Position numbers and translations under genes: made by a program
Assembly: GCA_003260075.1 (NCBI GenBank)
Contig: QLIY01000636.1
Span: forward strand, 1 to 64,000
DNA length: 64,000 nt
Origin: Phallusia mammillata
Lineage: Eukaryota > Chordata > Ascidiacea > Phlebobranchia > Ascidiidae
Reading direction: 5' to 3'
Shown here: positions 43,801 through 64,000 of the stretch, in pieces
Layout of the letters: each line of letters begins with the position of its first letter
How positions within the stretch are numbered: the stretch's first letter is position 1
The notes under the pieces: generated by a model
What the model was told of the DNA's origin: nothing
The model's database searches: none
What the model saw: only the letters and a program-made list of their open reading frames with translations

Positions 43801-45827
43801 CCAGCTGGAGTAGGCAGCATATCTTGAGTCAGGACTGAAAGCAGTATCCAGCACACTCCAACCAACATCTTTAGCACGAATAACTTTAAAAGGCTGCGAG
43901 TGTAATCCATTTTGTGTGTTGAACACTCTGATGTGACGATCTGCATGAAACGAAGCAGAAATCACTGTAATATTTCATGTGTCTGAACACACAAAAAAAC
44001 AGGAGTACAGGAAATATACCTTTGTGGACAATGTTAGGTCTTGCAAGTTTATCTTACTTTTTGGTAATTTTAATTAAATACTTTTTAAGTACCTTGGCAT
44101 GCAGATAAAAACAGGCTTCCATCTCTCGAATATGTTCCACAAAACATCTTTTCGTGGTAGGTCAAGTGATGACTAATATGATTAGGGATAAATCTGTAGC
44201 ACAACACAAAAACCTTTTTTTTTTCAAAAAAGCTCAACAGCATGGGGGTATGTGGGCCATAAGAAATTAAACTCAAGAAAAACAAAGAAACTATCATTGA
44301 TCAAAAAAACTCAAACCTTGATGAAATCGAAGTGCATATTCCAGGAGTAAAATTTCCCCTTGCAAAGCCACAAATATTTGATTCTCTCTGAAACAAAGGA
44401 ACTGTCAGAAAATATCTGAAATCTAATATTGTTTACACACAACTTTTTCGGTTGTACCTGTCGCAAAGCCATAGCCAAATTGTGGGGTTGGAAAAATTTT
44501 TGCTTCTGGTTTTCTGTTCCAGACGAAAGAGCATTATTTCGAACAAAAGAAAAGTCGTGCCATAAATCTCCTTTCTAAAATTATGAGTTAAATTGAGTTC
44601 ATTTCGCTTGGTGAATGAAATCATAGATTCATAGCGACACAATTGCACTACAACAATCACCAAGCCGGAAATAGCTGTGCAACAAAATATTGTATAGATA
44701 AAGGTGCCAATATGATAGAGACAAAATTAAAACTTGCTGAAAAAAGAAAAATTATGTTTTAGAAGCAAAACATAGTAAGCACATACCAGTGATGTGTTTC
44801 CTGTACAACCTGAATAAAAACAAAAAAGCAAGGTGGTGGGGTTTATCATTAATGTTGTATAATACAAAACTGGCACTTATGCATTCATTTTGTTTAGAAA
44901 AGTTTGGAAATTTATTTCCTTATTTTTTTTGTTTTTTAATCATCATCATTTCTTTTTTCATACCAGCAGATGACTTTGGGCAGCAGTTGGCGATCTCTTC
45001 AGTTTCAGATGCATTCGAGTCATCATCGTGGAGGTTGCTTTCATCAGAACGAACCAATCTTACTTGACCACTAGGGCAAACATGTGTTTTGTCAGTGCCA
45101 TGTAAAAAAACTCCAAAATGCAAAATTTGCATGTGCAACAATTTTACACCATGTGCAACCTTGATTATTTTGGGTCACTTAAAAATTGAGTTCTTCCAAT
45201 AATAATAATACTATTTTAGGGGTGTTGTGGTGAAAGGTTTGCTTTATCAAGGTGAGCACATAACGCTTTACAATGCTGCAATCATATACACTAATTTGCG
45301 CTCCAATAACGATTAACTGTTGTACACGTATTCCCAGCCTGGTGATTGTTTTAGTGCTAATTAGGTGATTGATAGTCATTTTGAGTTGAGTTTTTTCGGT
45401 TGCTGAACAAAAACATAGCAACACAAATTGCATTAGCACAATCACCAAGCCAGAAATAGCTGTGCAATGTTACAATGTTATGGAGTACCAACAGTAAAGG
45501 GCACAATTGGTGAATAATGGCTGAAAGTGCTATCACCACATAAATTACTGATTTACATTTAAATTTGGTGATCAACAAACTTTAGTTTTGCAAACAAGAT
45601 CAGTAGTTATAGAAGACCGTAACACTTTTACATTTCAATGCAACTGGATTTGTTGCATTACAAAGTAATCTAACATACCTTCGAAGCATCAGAGCTAAAA
45701 ACACTGCCAACGAAGGACTTTCATCTTCGGCGCCATCACTACTGCTCTGTTCAACTTCACTATCACTATCGATTTCCATGTTTCTTCTGTTTCTGTTTTG
45801 ACGAAAACGACTCCAACGCGACCCCAT
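40857..45827 (-). CDS. DCAF11: DDB1- and CUL4-associated factor 11 (WDR23)
   Basis: WD40 substrate receptor of CUL4-DDB1 ubiquitin ligase. Vertebrate and worm orthologues control NRF2/SKN-1. Fifteen exons join in phase: 45679-45827, 44964-45070, 44787-44809, 44458-44574, 44317-44387, 44093-44193, 43791-43940, 43397-43463, 43096-43164, 42961-43018, 42374-42559, 42161-42314, 41564-41719, 41312-41418, 40857-40901, giving 519 residues (human 546). Seen: acidic N-terminus, SGQVRLV, MFCGTYSRDGSLFLSACQD, KDVGWSVLDTAFSPD, ANDGYLYVYNL, HEDDINAVCFAD, WDRR and WDMR (DDB1-binding DWD boxes), FAGHRDGITFIDSKGD, WDYRWQNVP, YSGCSSGRV, CVRDVHWHP. Exon 3 is 23 bases, and intron 9 has a GC donor (GCAAGT). Exon 8 has a truncated copy at 43264-43329. 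Confidence 0.95.
41022..43681. repeat. Series of G-run duplications across DCAF11
   Basis: G runs at 41126-41135, 41985-41997, 42769-42779, 43330-43339 and 43672-43681. The first four join overlapping copies: 41022-41125/41136-41240, about 41770-41984/41998-42146, 42641-42768/42780-42914, 43198-43329/43340-43462. Only the fourth touches an exon (exon 8). The rest are intronic. Confidence 0.8.
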
Positions 45828-46595
45828 TAACTACACGCAGATTGTAAGAGCTTACGAAACAACATTTTATATGCAAACAAAAGCTAATAAAAAAGAAAAT
45901 TATTTGACAAAAACAAAAGCTTATGGCCATGATGTCGGTCGAAACGTTTAAGCTAGTCATAGTGGGTTTACAAGCGCCTTTACAAACATGTTTTACAGCA
46001 AAAACAGTCTCACAAAGTTGCAGATTTTGTTGACAAACAACCCAACACGAAGCTATTCATGCGTAACATTTACGTAACTGATCAACAAACCAAGTCAACC
46101 AATCATGCGTGACAAGTAAAATTATGACGCGTTTAGGTGAATATAAAATAAAACTAAAACAAAACATATTTTTTTCTTTTGTATTCTCCTTATTCGTTTT
46201 TTAACTACTGTTTATTTGTCAAAAAACGCTAAAATTGATAAAATTGTATTTAAATAAGAGTATCTTTGTCAAGCAAAAAAATGACTCATATTATACACAT
46301 TTTTGTATTTTAAGCAATGATTTATTTGTAGTTGAAGTGGAATGGCAAATGTTACTGAATTTCAATAAAAAAGTATGGATTTTCGCTTTTTCGTTAAAAT
46401 TCATAAAAAACGTAAAATTTAATCCAATCGGTGACTGACAAATATAGCGCCACCACGCGAAAAGGGCGCGTTAGCTAAATTTTTAATTCTGTGTTGCTCT
46501 TTCCAAAATTTCTGTAGAGTTTACAGTATTTTTGGTTTGTAAATTACCGTATTAACGTACATTTCAAAACTGTTATCAAGAAGACGTACGAAAAG
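45828..46595. promoter_or_regulatory. Divergent promoter interval, DCAF11 (-) / LIN9 (+)
   Basis: 768 bp between opposed start codons. No coding frame is supported. A GC-richer patch GCGCCACCACGCGAAAAGGGCGCG (in two halves, about 46446-46470) stands out in AT-rich surroundings. I cannot assign factors to it. Confidence 0.45.
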
Positions 46596-49500
46596 ATGAC
46601 GGAACAAGTCCTGGAAGGTAATAAAATATATCTAAGTTTGTGCAAATTGCAAATGCATTGTTGGAAACTCCAAGCAATTAGAAAACCTGGTTTTAGGTTT
46701 TTTATATTGTTACTGCATAATTGCTTTTATTATCCGTATTTTTTATATCCTTAGATTCTTCAGTTCAAGCTCTGATAAACATGAAACACTCCGGGGTGTC
46801 TATGATGTCTTCATCACCAAACAGAGTAAAACAATAGAATATTGTCAAAAAAATGTTGTTTCTATGCCTAATTCTTAAAATATTCTGTTACTATAATCTT
46901 ATTTTTTCTGTGCTGTGTGTGTCTGTTGCTATGATTGCAGGCATTTTTTAAGTTAAGGGGAAATCCAGTAAATTACACATTATAGTAACCAAGGCTAATT
47001 ATGCAATAAGCTGGATTAGGTTATCAAAAGATAAGAATGGGATTTACAATCTCCATGCAATTATACAAAATTGTCTCTGTTGTAAAATGTTTTTTTTCAA
47101 ATGCTTAATACTTACGTTTATGTTGCAGCCTCAAAGAACCAGACGTCGCAATCGATTGATCTACAATGATGATGAAGTAACTACGGATGAGAGAACAAAA
47201 CACCACAGAAAAGTTTTAAGGCAAACAAACGTTCCACATGTTTCGTCGTCAGTTTCAAGTCCTGTCAGCATTTCCTCCATCCCAAGTCCAGTATGTTTCC
47301 ATGTGTTTGTCCTTTCCATAGTTTTTTTTGTTTTTTGATTTGTCACTGAATCTTTATGTGTAAAGTAAATTGAATAGTGTTTTAAAGTTGGGCATTAGTT
47401 CCCAGCCTTTTTTAGTCTAGGACAGCATAACACTTTGTGGTAGCAGTGGCAAATTTATTAGCATTTCAATCAAATATTCAAACTTGGACTACTAGTAAAT
47501 TATGCGTCCTCAAGGGGATTTCTGATAAAAATATTTGCCATTTTGATTTAATTAATTTGTAAAAATTAAAGCTTAATTTTTGTTTTTGCTGATATTACAT
47601 TAATATGTTTTAAGCATTATAATATAATTTAGGTAAAAACTCTGCTCTCATTACCTGCATAATTCACTAACTTTTCAATATTAATGCTACAATGTTGTAA
47701 ATATGTTGTGTTTGTTTAGCTTCCTGATTCCTCTGTTGGTAACAGTCAAAATGCAGAAAAGGCAGTAGCTAGAAAAGTGGGTGGCAGGTTGAGAAACTTA
47801 TTAAAACTTCCCAAAGCTCATAAGATGTGCATGTATGAATGGTTCTACTCACATCTCGACAGGTAGTAACAGTTTTGTTTCTGTAAAATTGCAATTTTTT
47901 TGGTTGTGATAAGAAATAATCATTTTTGGACTTTTTTTCTGCAGCGCTTTGTTCAATGGGGACAATGATTTTTGCCTATGCTTAAAAGAATCTTTTCCAC
48001 ATTTAAAGACTGCACGACTTACAAGAGCCCATTGGTCCAAGATCAGAAGGCTCATGGGGAAGCCTAGGAGGTTAGTCTACAATTTATTTTGTTTACACGT
48101 AACTCCAGTTAATCAATTTGCGAGAATTTTATGCAATAAACCAATTTTTGGCATTATTTACAAACTAGGATTCACGATTTCTGTTTATGTAATAAACTAA
48201 AAAGGTCTGTATAAAAATAGTCATTGTAAATTAATAAAATAATGTTTCTCTTTGCTTTAGATGTTCACCAGCATTTTTTGAGGAGGAACGCGCAGCATTG
48301 GCAGCTAAACGTAATAAAATTCGTCTCCTGCAACAAAGAAAAATAGCCCATGACGACTCAGAGTCTTGGAGCGACTTGCCAAAAGAACTCCCAATGCCTC
48401 TAGTGATAGGAACCAAAGTCACCGGTAAATATTTTTGGAAACTTTTGATTGATATTTATCATCTTATCCCCAGAATGTGTAGATTGTTTTTGAGAGGATT
48501 AGGTTATTAACAAATATATTTTTGATGTACCCTAATGATATGTGTTTGCTGCCCATTATATGCTTTTTATTTTAGTGTCATACAAAGTTAGCCTTTTGAA
48601 ACATTCGGACATAATGTGTTGGCTTTGATTTTGTAAAATTTTCAATAAAAGTTAAATAAACTCCAATGGCTAAGAACATATGTACTATATTTTTTTACTT
48701 CTTATATTTATGTGCAAACCTACTGTCAATTCTGTTACCTTCGGGCAAATTGTTTTAGTTTTGAATTATGTGTATTGTTTCTATAGCGAGACTGAGAGGG
48801 TCACATGATGGACTATTCACTGGACAAATCGATGCTGTTGATTTACCTAATTCATCATATCGTGTTACATTTGACAGGTATAATAATGCTTGAACCCTTT
48901 AAGTAAAATTATCGCAAATTAAAATAGTCATTCAGTGATTAAGTTGTAATGCAAAACAGTTCATAAAAATAAGCATTGAATTTTCTTCAGGTCGAATCTC
49001 GGAACTCATACAGTTTGTGATATTGAAGTAGCAAGTTGTGAACCTCAAGAAACCATCAACCTTTTATCATTGATGGACCGAAAACGGCATCTGCCATTCA
49101 ACAAATTGCATCCTGGTTTCTCTGCAGTTGACCATGATGTCAGCTTTCAGAGCCCAAGCACTGTGAGTCAACTTTTACTAGGAAGTTTCCATCTATTTAG
49201 GATGACCTTAATGATGAAAATAACAACCCAAATAAACATAAAAAGCGACTCTATTTGAATAAGTTTTTAGAGACTGATGATGCCTGAATAGGTGAAATAT
49301 ATATCTCGAATATACCAACCCAGTGTCTACTGATTTTGAGTCAGAAGCATTTGCTTCTTAATTAATCATTTACTGAAAGAGTTTTGACTCAGTGATTGTG
49401 CATATTAACATGCCTACTATTAGAGGGACATCCTGTGAATAGCATTTATGTTTAATAAAAGCATGGGTCAATTAGTAGTTTATGGAGTTTTTCTAACATT

Positions 49501-51146
49501 CCCAACCTGTTTCTTAACTTGTTTTTTGAGGAACATGACCCAGTACTTGGTCGATCCCCGCTGCGCAGTAAGTTTTTGACATCGACAACAGAAGATGGAG
49601 GAACTTTAGGAGGATTTCCGGTTCAACTCCTAAAACGAGTCGCTCGACTTTCCAGGGTTCTTGCTGTGAAGCGAGAAAAAATACAGAAGCTTGGAGAGAT
49701 GAACTCTCAAGCTGAAAAATTGGTATGTGATGACTAAAAAAGGTTTGGTCTTTTGTGAATAAAAATATCTGTTGCAATATTTGATAACATCAATAGCCCC
49801 AAATTAAAACAGTGTTTTCAAACTTTTATTTGTACTGCCCCCACTTTGTTTAAAAAATGCTCTCCTTTAATAAAACTCTTTAATGACTACATTGACACCA
49901 GATTACCAACTAAGTGTTGCATGTTGCAATCAGTTAATTTCATGGGTCACTGGCACCCACTTTGAGAATCACTGTGTTACAGGCATCAAGCCAACTCCAT
50001 CAAATGAATGTTTTCACAACATTTTGTAAAAAATTACATGCAGTGTTTCATTCGCAACAGCCTTTGACCAAGTTTAAAATGGCTGATCTGTATGCCCAGT
50101 AGTGCAACGATTTTACTTTGTGTACAGAACTCATATGGGGAAACGCTGAACTTGGAGTTTCAACGGAAATATGCAACTGTAGTTCTTGACTTGGAGAGGT
50201 TAAATAAAGGACTGAATGAACTTTTAGTCGGGGTGCAGAGGTTTTGTTTGGAGGTAGGCAATTTTAATAGTAACCCAAGTTTCGTAAAGATTTACTTGCC
50301 TTGTAGTGGCAGTTTGGCCTTAACAGAAAGACATTTAATGTGCGTAAATAAATCCACAAAACATTGTTTTGCTGTACAGTAATCTGTACACAATCTTTGA
50401 AAAAAATAATTGGCCCAGATAGTAGATAAAAGTGACATGTTTTTATTTTAAAAGTTCAAAGTGACGTAGAAGAACAATTACAATGTAAACATGACCTGTA
50501 TATCAAGATCATACTTTCTATGTTAACTGTATTCCTTTGAAAATTTGCTGCTGTAACTTTAAGTGGTAAACAGTGTTTTTCTTTTAGTTGTATCCTGAAC
50601 AAACTTTACCAAGTGATCAATCGACCCAGTTACGACAACAATGCTTAGAAACAGCGGAGAATTTATTGGCTGCCAAAAATGTAGGAGATGAAGATAGTGG
50701 GATTGGTATAAAGCGACCAGTCAAAAATGTTGGACTGACTGACCTAATTACACAGTTAACCAGTCTTATGCTACAAGTCAAGGTATGATTTTGATTGTAT
50801 TACATTTGCAATTCTTACAATGTGCTCCCTTAAAAGGATAACTTAAATTAATGCAATTTTGTTTGTATATATTTTCAGTATTTAAAGGAAAGCAAGGGCA
50901 ACTGCATTGAGTTCAAATCACTATCCGATGCTATGCGGGTCATCAAAACAAAACTTAGCACTGAAAACGCAGAGTAAATTGCTTTGAATTGTTGTGCCTG
51001 ATTAAATAAATGGTATTTTAATAAAAAAAAATTCTTTCAGATGCTTCCAGAATAATGTGGAAATTCATATTGCACATATTCGCAGTGGGATGGAACATAG
51101 CTTGTTGTCAAACTATGAAGTAACATCAGAGTCAAGTGAAGGATGA
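46596..51146 (+). CDS. LIN9: LIN9, DREAM/MuvB core subunit
   Basis: Scaffold of the MuvB core that acts with E2F4/p130 or B-MYB/FOXM1 on cell-cycle genes. Thirteen exons in phase: 46596-46617, 46755-46825, 47129-47290, 47720-47862, 47945-48070, 48261-48424, 48787-48877, 48991-49162, 49531-49722, 50128-50253, 50588-50782, 50879-50973, 51041-51146, giving 554 residues. DIRP domain: RLRNLLKLPKAHKM, YEWFYSHLD, GDNDFCLCLKESFPHLKTA, WSKIRRLMGKPRRCSPAFF. Then IRLLQQRK, LPLVIGTKV-type sequence, GLFTGQIDAVD, RVTFDR, GGFPVQLLKRVARLS, a coiled-coil segment at about residues 330-420, LTDLITQLTSLMLQVK, and NNVEIHVAHI-like ends. A very short first exon (7 codons) carries the start. It is head to head with DCAF11. 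Confidence 0.96.
49811..49976. mobile_element. Possible short hAT-like element in a LIN9 intron
   Basis: The termini CAGTGTTTTCAAACTTT and ACTTTGAGAATCACTG form an imperfect inverted pair of the CAGTGNTTNTCAAA type seen elsewhere in the window. I find no clear 8-bp flanking repeat, so this is an older or partial copy. Confidence 0.5.
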
Positions 51147-51163
51147 AACAAAAACTTTTCCCT

Positions 51164-51169
51164 AATAAA
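51164..51169 (+). promoter_or_regulatory. LIN9: AATAAA signal close to the LIN9 stop
   Basis: Lies 18 bases after the TGA at 51144-51146, which would make a very short 3' UTR. A later signal may be the one used. Confidence 0.35.
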
Positions 51170-63967
<12,798 letters not shown>

Positions 63968-64000
63968 GTAAGCGATGGAGCTTATGCAAATGTTTATCAT

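Overview
This is nuclear DNA from an animal with compact, intron-rich genes. Coding exons mostly run 60-250 bp, introns mostly 60-400 bp with GT-AG ends and three GC-AG cases, and the non-coding DNA is AT-rich. The protein set (fused CAD, ULK4, DNPH1, DCAF11, LIN9, HEATR6, FKBP3, a dCK/dGK-type kinase) is deuterostome-like. Together with the high density of near-identical, apparently allelic sequence, it suggests a highly polymorphic invertebrate chordate such as an ascidian. The organism is an inference, not read directly.

Layout: 1-3535, unexplained sequence present twice as ~1.5-1.65 kb units joined by an N. 3629-4029 (+), small two-pass membrane protein. 4784-7780 (+), deoxynucleoside kinase with a tandem pair of alternative exons. 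8455-28501 (-), CAD with 44 exons, the three-step start of pyrimidine synthesis. 29463-31243 (-), FKBP3. 32020-35376 (-), HEATR6 as one uninterrupted 1118-codon frame. 36302-38366 (-), GXYLT-like glycosyltransferase that has lost the DxD motif. 38958-39633 (+), DNPH1 carrying a 58-base G run. 40857-45827 (-), DCAF11. 46596-51146 (+), LIN9. 51739 to beyond the right edge (+), ULK4.

Three of the genes (dCK-like kinase, CAD, DNPH1) act on nucleotide pools: salvage, de novo synthesis and removal of abnormal deoxynucleotides. dCK and CAD are tail to tail. GXYLT/DNPH1 and DCAF11/LIN9 are head to head across 591 and 768 bp, so each pair could share a promoter region. I see no operon-like spacing.

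The non-coding fraction is dominated by two things. One is non-autonomous hAT-type elements with 8-bp target duplications, five of them delimited to the base. The other is 24 homopolymer G or C runs (most 10-13 bases, one of 58). Nearly all of these sit at the seam of a short direct duplication of neighbouring sequence. The duplicated exons differ mainly at silent sites and break reading frames at the seams, so these look like assembly seams between haplotype contigs rather than biology. They affect dCK exon 2, several CAD exons, DNPH1 and one DCAF11 exon. The most interesting biological signal is the mutually exclusive exon pair of the deoxynucleoside kinase, which swaps base-recognition residues.
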